Below, one piece after another: positions 12,420 through 23,500 of a DNA stretch of 64,000 nucleotides (position 1 is the stretch's first letter; each line of letters starts with the position of its first letter). This DNA comes from Echria macrotheca (lineage: Eukaryota > Ascomycota > Sordariomycetes > Sordariales > Schizotheciaceae), in the NCBI GenBank assembly GCA_030411725.1, contig MU839841.1, forward strand, positions 558,001 through 622,000, in the 5' to 3' direction. The translations under genes and the position numbers were made by a program. Under the pieces are notes generated by a model that made no database searches, was not told the origin of the DNA, and saw only the letters and a list, made by a program, of their open reading frames with translations.

Positions 12420-13280
12420 TTTGGCAGCTTGCTCTTTTTACCACCTCTCACCCCGCTGCCCATCACCAAGAAAAGCTTCCCTCCACTATCCAATTTTGAC
12501 CCCTCTTGGATTTTTTCTCTTTTCTTTCACCTTTTCCCCTTGTGGTGACCCTCGCAACGCCCGCTCCTCCCCCCATTTTCCCATCCCGCCTCCACCCTCC
12601 ACCCTCTACCCTCTCTACCTTCTCCCCTCCTCAACCCTGGGACCTACCTCACTCAATACTCCAGAGTGCCCGTCTCCCCCGACTTTTCTCGTCAGCTCCT
12701 GTTGCCGTTTCCGAATCGCCGGGTCCTGAGGCAGTGTCCTTTTGTTGCTCCGAGGTCGTCCTTATCTCGTGTATCTCGCTGGTCCGCCAGAAGCGATCTA
12801 GCAACCCCGCCCCCGGTTCGTCGCTCACCAAACAAAAACGACAACCACCACCGATTGGCCCCGCCTTTGCGCGTCGTGACCACCAGTCTACTGCAAAAGG
12901 TATGTGCACATGCCCCGCCAGAAAGTCGCCAGGCGGCGCGCAATGGCGCACCGTTTCTCCTTCCGGTCTCTTTGTGTGTTTGTCAACCTATCGCCTGCTC
13001 TCTGAAGCAACATTGGTCAGAGAAGGAAGCAGCGCGACTGCTCTCCAGCTCCTCACCTCCTGCAGCACCACATCCCAATTGACTTTCCTCCTCATGATCT
13101 TGCGTGCATCTCTACAGCTTTTTGCATCCCGCCTCTCCTCTCCCCGACTAACTCTTCTCCTCCAAGTCACCAATACCCTTCAGCCTCCCTCCACCACGTC
13201 CCTTGAGCACCGATCAGCACTCTTCTTTTGAAGTCGGCTACATATCACTCTCACTCCTCAACACACACCCCTGCACCACG
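12420..13280 (+). promoter_or_regulatory. Pyrimidine-rich promoter and 5' leader of the KH-domain gene
   Basis: From about 12425 to 12660 the plus strand is almost entirely C and T with few purines, the usual architecture of strongly transcribed filamentous-fungal genes. A GTATGT at 12901-12906 could be the donor of a 5'-UTR intron; I cannot choose its acceptor. Confidence 0.5.
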
Positions 13281-14514
13281 ATGGCGGCTGTCCAGGACTC
13301 CATCCCGTCCAATGGCGACGATCTGGGCGACCTCTCGATGGGCGGACTCAAGCTCAGCGACAATGAGCCGCGTCTCGGCCCGGACGGAGAGCCGGCCCCC
13401 AAGACGGACGAAGAATATGCCGCGGCCAATCTCACGCTCCGAGCCATTGTGACTTCCAAGGAAGCCGGTGTGATCATTGGAAAGGGCGGCAAGAACGTGG
13501 CCGACCTGCGCGACGAGACCGGCGTCAAGGCCGGCGTCAGCAAGGTTGTGCCGGGAGTGCATGACCGTGTGTTGACCATCACGGGCGGCTGCGACGCCAT
13601 CTCTAGGGCATATGCCGTGGTAGCCCGCGCTCTCCTTGAAGGAGCTCCATCGATGGGTATGGGCGGTGTCATCCAGGGAAATGGCACACATCGTAGGTTC
13701 TATCCGAGCTTTGTTGGTAGTGCTGTTGCTGACTAAAGCCGCAGCCATCAAGCTCCTCATCTCTCATAACCAGATGGGTACCATCATTGGCCGGCAGGGA
13801 CTCAAGATCAAACACATCCAGGATGTGTCTGGAGTACGCATGGTCGCACAGAAGGATATGCTGCCGCAATCGACGGAGCGCGTCGTTGAGATCCTCGGCA
13901 CCCCCGAGGGCATCCAGCGCGCGGTCTGGGAGATCTGCAAGTGCCTTATTGATGACTGGCAGCGTGGAACCGGAACCGTTCTGTACAACCCCGCGCTCCG
14001 GACGCCGACGAATGCCGCGCCGGCGATGGGGGGAAGCAACAACTATTCGCAGGAGAGAGCGCCGTACGGTGGTAACCGTGTTACGCGAACAGGTAATGGC
14101 GCCGATTTCAGCAACGGCGGGCAGCGCCCATACAATCGCCGGTCTGATTCTGATGCAGCCACCCGTGGCCCACCAACCCATGACGAGAACGGAGAGGAGA
14201 TCCAGACGCAGAACATCAGCATCCCGTCCGACATGGTTGGTTGTATCATTGGCCGTGCCGGGTCCAAGATCAGCGAGATCCGGAAGACGTCCGGAGCGCG
14301 GATCTCGATTGCCAAGGTGAGTGGAGTCGGTTGTCGCACAGCTTCTTGGTCGGGTTCTGACATGACATAGGCCCCCCACGACGATACAGGCGAGCGCATG
14401 TTCACCATCATGGGCACGTCGAAGGCGAACGAGACGGCTCTGTTCCTTTTGTATGAGAACCTCGAGGCGGAAAAGATGCGCCGCCAGCAACCGGTTGGTC
14501 AGGCTTCGGACTAG
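13281..14514 (+). CDS. Three-KH-domain RNA-binding protein (Rnc1 / Pbp2-Hek2 type)
   Basis: Three exons: 13281-13692, 13745-14316 and 14371-14514, encoding 375 residues. Intron 1 (13693-13744) has a GCTGAC branch and GCAG acceptor; intron 2 (14317-14370) has a GTGAGT donor and ATAG acceptor. Both joins keep frame; the first restores HPIKLLISHNQMGTIIG. Three KH domains carry the nucleic-acid-binding GxxG loop: GKGG at residues 67-70, GRQG at 153-156 and GRAG at 307-310. The linker between KH2 and KH3 (about 218-290) is Asn/Gly/Arg-rich and disordered. Relatives bind mRNA; S. pombe Rnc1 stabilises MAP-kinase-phosphatase mRNA and yeast Pbp2/Hek2 act in telomere and ASH1 mRNA biology. The specific target here is unknown. 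The start is the first ATG after the pyrimidine-rich leader. Confidence 0.93.
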
Positions 14515-15708
14515 AGCGGCGAGGTTGAGCACCAGGGTCCCAGGCTATAACGAACGAAAAATAACGGGTGGCTCCCTGACGGCAGCTCTCGGAGCTGAAG
14601 GATTTCCAACTTGCCCTAGCCACGGTCTCGGGTTCTCCGGTTTTTGGTCGGATTTGGGCAGCGCCCTGATCACGGGTTATTTCCAGATCTGACTGCCGCA
14701 AGGCTTGTTATTTGGCGGGCGGGATACGATGTCATGACACTTTTTTATCAAAAGCATAATCGCCGGGGTTGGTCTTATTGAACTGGATTCACTCCCTTAC
14801 CGAACTACTTATCGGCCGACCGACCGTTCTCACGACTTCGCCTTGTATCGCAGCGCTTGGGTAGAACCCTTTCCATACCTCGGCGTTGGCGAGCAGAGCG
14901 TCAGGGGACGATGGCGGCCTCCGCTTTATACTTTGGACGACCACACTCTCAACCAAGACAGACCTTCACCACATAGTCCGCGTCCGCTCTAATGTCAGTT
15001 CTCCGCTTCGACGTATCCACGGCCTTACTTTCTCTCGACTATCTCTTACCTCTCGGACGCATGGACTCAGCCAGGCGATGTTTGTCTCCCGAGACAGCAC
15101 GCCACTATGTCTCTAACCCTCTCTTAGCGTGTTACTGGCGGCTTGGGGTGTGCTGCGTGGGCAGTCGTTCATCCCTGTCACCAGTTGGGCTGCCGCCGCG
15201 AAAGTGGATGGTGGGCCAAGCAGATCTTAGGTCGGTGTCTCTAAGACATCTACACGTAGACAGGGGCAGAAATATACGAGTATCATGATTTTGTTGTGGT
15301 GAACTGCAGTGTGTCGGCTCTTGAATGTTAGTAAGTGATTGAATGCGTGAATGCTAAGGGTGGACGGGCCGGGCGGCACTTGACCCCGCATGGATCCGGA
15401 GGTTAGGGAACAGTTGGGGTTACCCACCGAATAAGGTGCCGGCTCTGGAGGCTCGCGTGCCGTAAGCGCAAGCGCCGGCATACAGGGCTGTAGAAGAAAA
15501 GCCACCCTGTCCGGATGACAACAACATGTCCACATATCTTGCAGTGTGCGCCGCCTATGTATGGACTCGTCTGACCATGTTTGCGGCTGACAATTAATTG
15601 ACCCGGATTCTCTCGTTCTTTTTGCCTGTCCTTTCAATCCACACTCCTTGCATTTCCTTCTATTGACCTTGTGTCCTCGACTCGGTCGCAATCGCGAACC
15701 AACGAACC
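14515..15708. other. Intergenic between the KH gene and hut1
   Basis: Contains the 3' flank of the KH gene and the promoter of hut1, with a short T/C-rich stretch just before the hut1 ATG. No gene or repeat is evident. Confidence 0.5.
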
Positions 15709-17117
15709 ATGGCCCGGTCCAAAGCAACTCCGGTCCGGCGCGAGCCCTCGTCCGAATTCATCAGCAAAGCCGACCGCACGCCGCAGTCAAAAGAGACCAG
15801 CGCCGCAATAGACGCCAATGGCAAAGCAAACGGGGATATTGTCGCCCGCGGTGGCTCTTCTCCTGGGGGGAAGCCCGGCTTGCCGCAGACGACCACCAAG
15901 AAAGAAGCGGGCATCGTGACGCTGGTCATTGACGTGGCGGGGATCTATGCCTCCTTGTAACTTTTTTCTCCCTCTCCTTTCTATCTACAGCAGCAAAAGC
16001 TAATGATGTACCGAAAACACAGTCTAACATGGGCCTACCTCCAAGAAAAACTAACAACGACCACGCACGGCCCGAACCACGAGCGCTTCAAGTTTTCCGT
16101 CTTCCTCCTCACGATCCAGTCCCTCTTCGCCGCGGCGGCGGGCCAGCTCTTCATGCGCTTCTCGACGCCTCGGGGTACACCAACGCCAAAGATGATCCCC
16201 TCGCGCGCCATGCTGCCGCCGCTTTTGCTCGTCGCCGTGACCAACGCGCTCGCGGCGCCGTTCGGGTACGCCGCGCTCGCGCATATTGATTACATTACGT
16301 TCATCCTGGCCAAGAGCTGCAAGCTGCTTCCGGTCATGGCGCTGCATATTACTGTCTTTCGGAAGCGGTATCCGCTGTACAAGTATTTGGTCGTGGCGGC
16401 TGTTACGGTTGGGGTTGCTGTTTTTACGCTGCATTCTGGATCCCACAAAAAGAGGGGTGGGGGTGGGAATTCGGGCCAGACGGCCTGGGGGATGTTGTTG
16501 CTGGGGATTAATTTGTTGTTTGACGGCTTGACGAACTCGACGCAGGATTATATTTTCGGGACGTACCCCGGGTATACGGGTCCGCAGATGATGGCGGCGA
16601 ATAATTTGTTTAGTTCGGTGCTCACGGGCACGTATCTCCTCGCCAGTCCGTGGTTGGTTCATACGCCTGTGGGCGCGTGGTTCAATATGGATGTGAGCGG
16701 GAGCGCGGGCGAGCTTGCTTCGGCGCTGGGGTTCTTGCAGAGGTATCCTGAGGTGTGGAGGGATGTCTTGGGCTTTGCGATCTGTGGGTGTGTTGGGCAG
16801 GTATTTATCTGTATGTCTCCCCTTCCCTTGACTTTCCCTCTTGTCAAAAAATAGGTATGTGAGATGCTGATGACGGGGGAATAGTTCACACGCTGTCGAC
16901 TTTCTCATCGGTACTGCTCGTCACCGTCACCGTCACGCGCAAAATGTTCACCATGATATTGAGCGTCGTGGCCTTTGGACATACCCTCTCGCAGATGCAG
17001 TGGTTGGGTGTCGGCCTTGTGTTTGGCGGCATTGGTGTCGAGGCCAAGATCGCGAGGAGCGAGAAGTTGGCCAAGGAGGCCGCGAAGAGGAAGGCTGCTG
17101 CTGAGAAGGCGCAGTAA
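15709..17117 (+). CDS. hut1: UDP-galactose transporter homologue Hut1 (nucleotide-sugar transporter)
   Basis: Three exons: 15709-15956, 16023-16810 and 16885-17117, giving 422 residues, near the usual length for fungal Hut1. Intron 1 (15957-16022) rejoins the conserved GIYASFLTWAYLQEKL; intron 2 (16811-16884) rejoins GQVFIFHTLSTFSSVLLV. Residues 1-65 are a hydrophilic, probably cytosolic tail. The rest is a multi-pass SLC35B-type membrane protein with typical strings such as KFSVFLLTIQSLFAAAAGQL, VTVTVTRKMFTMILSVVAFG and MQWLGVGLVFGGIGVEAK. The family sits in the ER or Golgi membrane and exchanges UDP-sugars; yeast Hut1 has been tied to UDP-galactose or UDP-glucose supply to the ER and to protein folding. 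The C-terminus is Lys/Ala-rich but is not a canonical dilysine signal. The start ATG has good context (ACCATGG). Confidence 0.93.
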
Positions 17118-18100
17118 AATGGTCACAGGTTTATACATGTGTATACACATTTGGTGTATATGCGTGGATCACAGAACGGGTATGTCGGGGATGAGAGGAC
17201 AGTCCGGAATAGAAAAACGACAAAATAGAGAGAAGAATGTAAAATACCATTTGAGAATGACTACGTTGAAAGGCAGCGAGAAGTGTGTAAAAGTACGCAG
17301 TACCAAGTGATATACAGCTATCATGAAAACTACTTTCAGACATTATCGATGATACCACACATATAAACCGTACAGATGTCCCCCGTTGCTACGTTTACGA
17401 TACTGGATAGCTCCGGCATGAACTCCCAGACAAACGCAACCCAAAGGTCGGTACACAACATCACATCACCAATGCAGCCAAAACTTGGGACAATATTCAT
17501 ATTACCATACACCAACTCCTGGGTATGTACACCCCTATCAAATCCAAACCCAGCTTTTGTGCATCGCCCGGATTTTACAAAATAAACCGGCCCATGCGTT
17601 CCTGACTTTGCTCCCCGTGATTTCCATCCCCAGTAAAACAAACTCCACATGTCGGCCGACACGGACAAAACTCGACTGGTCCGTATCTCTCTCCACCAAG
17701 AGACAACCATATATCCAGAGACCAGTCGGCCTGTCTGTCCGTCAGCTGACACACCACCCCCGGCCCAACTCCGATCCTGCAAATAATCCTGCCCCTCCAC
17801 CGTTGCTGGGGGTAAAAATAAATCTTTCTCTCATCTCGTCTCGTTCTAGATTATACATTTCGTTTAACAAAGAGACTGAATGCCGGGTCGCGCGGACCGC
17901 TTCCTGAATGGTCGAATAGAAGATAGGAATCCGATTCGCCGCTCGCCGTGCCGTGCATGCGTCTTGCTGAATGGAAAAAGAAAAGAATTCGTTCATTGAC
18001 AAAGAAAATGCGATTCGGGTTTGCGTAGGATGTTGTATTCCTGTTGGTTCCCAAAGGGATAGTCAAGAATGGAAGATGACAAGTCATCATATCATGTAGG
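17118..18100. other. Convergent intergenic region between hut1 and the phosphatase gene
   Basis: AT-richer DNA with 3' flanks of two genes facing each other. Short frames only; no repeat or RNA gene seen. Confidence 0.5.
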
Positions 18101-20599
18101 TTATATCAATTCGTCGATCGACCGGACAATAGGTGTCTCCCCGACTGTCGGAGGGCTCCGTGGATCCGCGACTTGTGTTGGTCGACCGAACGGATAGAAT
18201 GGATCTCGAGGGAACATGGTTTCTCGAGGCGAAAACAAGCCTTCACCTGGGGTAGGTGGCACCTCCATAAATTGCATCCCCGGGAAGCTCGGCAACGGCC
18301 CTCTCAATGGATTAGTGGTCATCGCCTCGACTCGTGGCGATAAAAGAGCCGTGTCGTCTGCGGCGTACCGTGTGATCGTTGTGACATGTCGCTCAGGCAC
18401 AGAATTCTTCTTCTCGATTTCGATCGGGTTGATGATTGGCTTGGGCTTAGCCTTTGGAGCCTTCGGTGGTGGGCTCAAGTTTAGCGGCACGAATCCAAAC
18501 CCTTGCTCCTGCTTTCCAAATCGATGAGCGCCAAAGCCCGGTGATGGCGGTGGTCTGAAAAAGGGCTGAGGTGGAGCAAATCCAGGGGACATCGGTATCT
18601 CGGAAAAGGTAGCCGCAGGTCCAGGAGACAGCGGTGCCTGAGAGATAAATATGGGGGTAAGCCCGGGCGAAGGTAACGGCTTTGAAAACGAGTTGGCGGA
18701 GGCAAAACCAGAGTCGGGCTGCGGCGGCTTCAGCATCGCGTCCGGACCAAAACGTCCAAATTTCCCAGGATCAGCCTCATCCTCCCGTTCGGTCCACGAG
18801 AAGCTGGATGGTGCTGAGGACGGGCCAGGCGAAATCGGCTCTCCTCGGTTAGGAGTAGAATTTCCTCGGGCTCGAATGGGGCTCCTCTCGATAGGCAAAT
18901 CTTTTGGCGAAGCATCTTCAGCCGGGAGAGGCGCCGTCAGGGGCTCCTTTGGACCCCGTTCGATATTGTCTGCTGACAGAGTTGTCCTGTGTTTCGTGGG
19001 GCTTCTCCCTGACCAGGGCTTGGCGCCCGCACTCGGCAACTTCCTTTTCGAGACCTCCTTGTGAAAGTCCTGTAAGCAGTACATCAACTTCATGTTGGGG
19101 CTGATCCATCTACTCCTTGCCTGGGCAGCATGGTAGGCATCGTTGACGCTCAGTCCCGGGTTCTGGTACATTCCGTATGCGATGATCAGACTTGCCGACC
19201 GACTAGCGCCTTGCTGACAGTGGATCAAAACCTTCTTCCCATCCTTAGCTTTCTTGTCGATGAGCTCGCACAGATTCATCAGGTCAGGAGCAATATCGGT
19301 GTTGTGATCCCACTGCATGTGGATGTATTCCGGCTCCCTGAATGACTGCGCCTTCGGGGTTGTGGGAGTCTCGGCGTTGGCTTCGTCCGGCATAAACTCA
19401 AAAGCGGTAGCAAAGCTGGTAGTCGTCAGAGCTGTATCGGGGATAGGTGAATCATCAGCTGGTCGCTCTTTGATCTCTGGGCTCGCAGCGGGCAGAGTCT
19501 TGAATGGGTTCTTAACCTCGCGGGCGACGTTGATGACCAGATCAAACCGGGATGCCTCCTCAGCCGTCGGCTCGAGATACAGAAACACGTTGTCCGGATA
19601 TATGCAGACCGGTCCATCAGGATATCCTGGCGACTTTTGATCCTCATTGTTCTCAACATCGTGGTACGGCTCGATATCGAACGTTGAGCGGTTAGCGATC
19701 TGTGATTTTATAGGAGACTCTTCTTCCGCAATCGGAGTGCCGACAGCAGGGGCGTGGACAGGGGGCCGCGGCGGTCGTAGGAAGGATGACAAGCCGCTCT
19801 CGTTTCGCTCCAGAACAGGCGGAATGGTCATACCACCAGCGGGGCCAAAAGTGGCGGACCGCAGACCTGAGAGCATATGAGGTGAGGATGTTGAGTGCTT
19901 CAGGGCGCGGCGCTGGAGGATTGGTGGAACTTGAATGGTCGGCACAGAAGGTGAGCTGGGCATCTCAAGGGTTGTGCGGGTGATGAGATCGGATGAGTTG
20001 GTCTTCAGACTGAGCTGACTCGGTTTCCTCTTCGGGGCCGGAATGGGAGGCTTGATGAAGGATGGTGAGCATGGTTCCGACATCAGCGATGAGGAAAGCG
20101 AGCTGAAGGGTGGTTGAATGGAAAGGCCCTTCATATTCTTGGGCCGCCGGGGCGCCGGGGACGTCATGGGCCGTTCCGGGCTCGATTCCGAAATTGAGAG
20201 GTTGGTCATACCAGACAACCCGCTGAAGGGTGCCGGCGAAAACGTCGACAGAGGCATTAGGTTTACGACAGGCGAGTCCGGTGACGATGACGGTGACGGA
20301 TCGGACAGGTCTGATGAGTCGGTACACGAGACTGTGGTTGTAGGTGATGATTCAGCTGACTCAGTCGCTTGGGTAGATGTGCTATCGTGGTGTTTGTGAG
20401 AGGGATCCGAAAAGGTCGGTGGTCTCAGTTCGGGCTGTACGTCTCCTGGCAACTTTTGGGGGTCTATCCCCATCATAACCTTGGGATCGATGACAGTAAC
20501 CGGGCCCTGCTGGTCCATAGCGTCGTTCTCCAGGTCAAACACGGACATAAACGAGGGTATCTGATCCTCATACAACCGCCGAACTGTGGCGGAAGGCAT
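18101..20599 (-). CDS. Dual-specificity (MAP-kinase-type) protein phosphatase with long disordered tails
   Basis: A single open frame of 832 residues from the ATG at 20599 (MPSATVRRLYEDQ). The frame extends to a GTG at 20662, which I do not take as a start; an upstream exon cannot be excluded. The catalytic domain spans about residues 325-520 and carries the HCxxGxxR signature (HCQQGASRS, nucleophile Cys461) and a likely general acid, Asp431, in MQWDHNTDIAPDL. The PTP-loop family and the large Ser/Pro-rich N-terminus suggest a Msg5/Pmp1-type phosphatase acting on MAP kinases, an inference from architecture. The C-terminal 300 residues hold many Ser-Pro/Pro-Gly motifs (for example SPGLTP, LSPGPA, MSPGFA, PPSPGF), possible proline-directed phosphorylation sites. 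The 5' flank (20600-21640) is rich in C/T on the coding strand. Confidence 0.88.
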   Translation of the reverse strand: MPSATVRRLYEDQIPSFMSVFDLENDAMDQQGPVTVIDPKVMMGIDPQKLPGDVQPELRPPTFSDPSHKHHDSTSTQATESAESSPTTTVSCTDSSDLSDPSPSSSPDSPVVNLMPLSTFSPAPFSGLSGMTNLSISESSPERPMTSPAPRRPKNMKGLSIQPPFSSLSSSLMSEPCSPSFIKPPIPAPKRKPSQLSLKTNSSDLITRTTLEMPSSPSVPTIQVPPILQRRALKHSTSSPHMLSGLRSATFGPAGGMTIPPVLERNESGLSSFLRPPRPPVHAPAVGTPIAEEESPIKSQIANRSTFDIEPYHDVENNEDQKSPGYPDGPVCIYPDNVFLYLEPTAEEASRFDLVINVAREVKNPFKTLPAASPEIKERPADDSPIPDTALTTTSFATAFEFMPDEANAETPTTPKAQSFREPEYIHMQWDHNTDIAPDLMNLCELIDKKAKDGKKVLIHCQQGASRSASLIIAYGMYQNPGLSVNDAYHAAQARSRWISPNMKLMYCLQDFHKEVSKRKLPSAGAKPWSGRSPTKHRTTLSADNIERGPKEPLTAPLPAEDASPKDLPIERSPIRARGNSTPNRGEPISPGPSSAPSSFSWTEREDEADPGKFGRFGPDAMLKPPQPDSGFASANSFSKPLPSPGLTPIFISQAPLSPGPAATFSEIPMSPGFAPPQPFFRPPPSPGFGAHRFGKQEQGFGFVPLNLSPPPKAPKAKPKPIINPIEIEKKNSVPERHVTTITRYAADDTALLSPRVEAMTTNPLRGPLPSFPGMQFMEVPPTPGEGLFSPRETMFPRDPFYPFGRPTQVADPRSPPTVGETPIVRSIDELI

Positions 20600-23500
20600 A
20601 TTCGGTGGCGGTACCTGGCGATGCTCTTCGGCCACTGTCTGCTTGCTTGAATTCGAAGCCACAAGGGGTCCTTAGCAAGGTGACCGACCCGGTGTGTGGC
20701 TGTCCAGGGTCCGAGAAATCGCCAGACGGCAGGTCCCAACCGCGGTTCCCTCAATTGTGCGGTTAAAATACCAAGAAGGAAAGGGCAGTAGTTTGAATGA
20801 ATGAATGGGGCGCCTTCAACGGCGCTGTTCGGGCTGACAAGGCGAGGCGGGACAGCACTGCTGGATCCTTTCGCGCTCCCTTAGTCGTCGTTTCAAGGCC
20901 AATGCCCTTGTTCCTCAAGCGGTGCGCGATCAGGCCCGTGCCATAACACAGTCGGGCGCAATTCGAAGCGTTCGGAACTCGAGTCGCGAAGATGGCGCCG
21001 GAAAGTGAGTTGTCGTCGGCACTCGTCGCTAGCCTCCTGGTGCTTTCTGGTCGTTTCCCACACCGGCTGAAGTCGTCGGGAGAGAAGATCGGCACACAGC
21101 TGGCGAGCTGGCGGAAGAGCGACCGAGAGGGAAGGGTTGCGACGACCTGAAGATAGCGAGGGGGTCAATACATTGTCGTCTTCTGGGGCATTCCACGTCT
21201 CGTCCTCCGGAAGCGGGTTGGGCAATGGGACTCGAGCGAGGGTCGACTACCTGATTGATCAGAGACGAGCAGCGGCGGAGGTGCCCTCTTGCGTCGTGAA
21301 TTGAAGGGTCTCCTGGTCGTATGTCGGGGAGACAGCCAGCCGCGAGCGTCGTCGTCGACGATCGAAGGTTCGGGCGCAGTAGCGGTGGTGAAAGGGAAGA
21401 AAGGAATGGAGGGAGAGAAGAGGAGGTCGGTTTGCCGGAATGGCTAGACTGGCGGCGAAACGGAAACAGGATTGCGGGTGGCAGTGGGAGCAAGGTAGAA
21501 ACCCTAGTGTAAAGCGAGGCGCTGAAGGGGAGGGAGGGCAGCGAGCACTGCGCTGCAGCCGGCGCGGAGCAGCAGTGAGGGTGGGAGGAGGGAGCTGGGG
21601 GGGCACCCGTCTGGGAGGGCAGCTGCTGGCGGCCACTAGGGCAGGCTGTTCCCCTCTCGGCTGCGTGCAGGGCGTTGACGGGGAGGTGGGTCGCGGGGGC
21701 CGTGGCCGGCCAATGGAAGGCGTCGCGAGACGGCCTCCACCGCCACGGACTGCAGAGGCCGGCGGCTAGCCGCCCTCGCGACTGCTTGCCTCAGACAATG
21801 CAGGCTATTAATAGCAGGTGCGACCGTGGTCGCAAAATTTGTGCAGCAGCCGTCATTGGCGGGGCGTGCTTGGTTTGATTATCCCTCGCCAATCAGCGTC
21901 GCTGCCCGTGACTTGGCTGACCAGAGTCCCCGCATGCAGCCTTCCGCCTTCCGCCCTGTTCGCTGCTCTCTGCGCTTGTGAGTTGCGGTTGCCGATGCCT
22001 CTGGATCGAGATTGTGGTTGGATTCCTCTGCCGCATGCAATCGACTCCTTTGTTGGCGCATTGCGAGCAGTTTACGTTGGCCAGTTCTAGAGTTTACTTG
22101 ACCTCTGATGGTCAGGAATGTTCGATGTTCAGCAGAATCCACCATGCTGTTGTCCCACGGATCGAGGCGCTTAACTAGCAGACAAGGAAGCGGCTCCTCT
22201 AATCAACCACTTGCCCCGATCTTGGGTTGCCGCTATTGGAATCCCAACCCGTCGGCTAGCCGCTCAATCGGAGGCGTGGCCGACTGGGAACCGGCGCCCC
22301 AGGGCCGCAGAGTGACGGCCAGCCGGCTCGAACAGCCCAGCTCAGGGCCAACACATGACGGAACGACTCCAACTGTGGACGCTAATAACTAGCGTAAGAT
22401 ATCCACATTCTCGGGACAACGTTCGGTTTTCAGCTGTCGTCCCAGCTTTGATCCCGTGTGGAGCTAAAAAAACTCGGTAATCCGGCCAGGAAGTTGCTTG
22501 TTATTTTCTCTTGACCTCTGTCGCCAAATAATAATAATGATAAGCAAAGACCGGGGACGGATGCATTGGCAGGAAGATCAAGTGCATGTGCGTATGAAAC
22601 TACATGTTTTGATGAACCCGCCATGACCAGGAGTCGCAGCGGCTTGCGTGCGCTCCGTTTGTCTTTCTGTGTGTGATGTCTGAGAGCAGATGCAAGCTTG
22701 TTTTGCAGTGTGCTCTCGGCGTAGGTACTGCGGTATAAACAAACATGTCAATCGCTCGGCCTAATGAAAAGAAAGGCCAGGTAGTGTACTTTTGCCGTAG
22801 CAGGGACGGCCCGATTTTGTTGGCTGGAAGGACCGGAGACGTCGAAAGTGTTTTATTTAGACACAAAATCACAAAAGCAAAGCGAGAGTGGAGCACTACC
22901 GCTAGCGTCGCACATGGAAGAAAAGCCAGCTTCTCCGCAAGGAGAAGAAGATTCGATTTCTCGCGAGATGCGACCCCGGCAGATCTGAAACACGGGTGGG
23001 GTGGAGGGGGCTGGCCAAACAAAATCGGGCCAACAGACAGGGCGGGCTGTTTGATTGTGAGCGGAAGGTGGTGTCGAGGCCGCAAACTGGCTCAACACAG
23101 CTTCCCGAGTCTTCAGGCAAAAAAGGGCGAATTGGCTCTCTGGGTGCTTTCAGACGCCAAGCGCAGAGCCTCATATACCTAGGTTGCTCGGGGTTTGTTT
23201 ATAAACAGGCAGGTTTTGTTTGTCCGTCAACGATTGCGGCGCGAACCTCCGATGGCCGCTGGCGCAGCCTGAAACGGCACGGCTGCGACGTGTGACGGTA
23301 AGACGCACCACAGAAACGTCATTCACCGCGCAGCAGAGACAGCTCGACTTGTTGAAGAACTTCACAGGCGTTGATTGGAGTCGAAGATCTAGAGTTAGGT
23401 TATGTCTATTTTTCAACTGTCTCGACATATCACACACAGTCACAGCAGCAAGGCGGTTGGCTGTTGAGAAGCCAAAGTGCGCCAAAGCGTACAGCGGAAA

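Noticed and set aside
20600..20662. N-terminal extension of the phosphatase from a GTG at 20662
   Set aside because: Non-ATG start with an in-frame stop just upstream; the ATG at 20599 is preferred.
20763..21636. Several minus frames rich in Ser/Pro/Leu upstream of the phosphatase
   Set aside because: They are translations of a pyrimidine-rich promoter/leader and overlap in all frames.
22745..23182. 145-codon plus frame
   Set aside because: No conserved motif, mixed basic low complexity, overlaps several equal-length frames on the minus strand.
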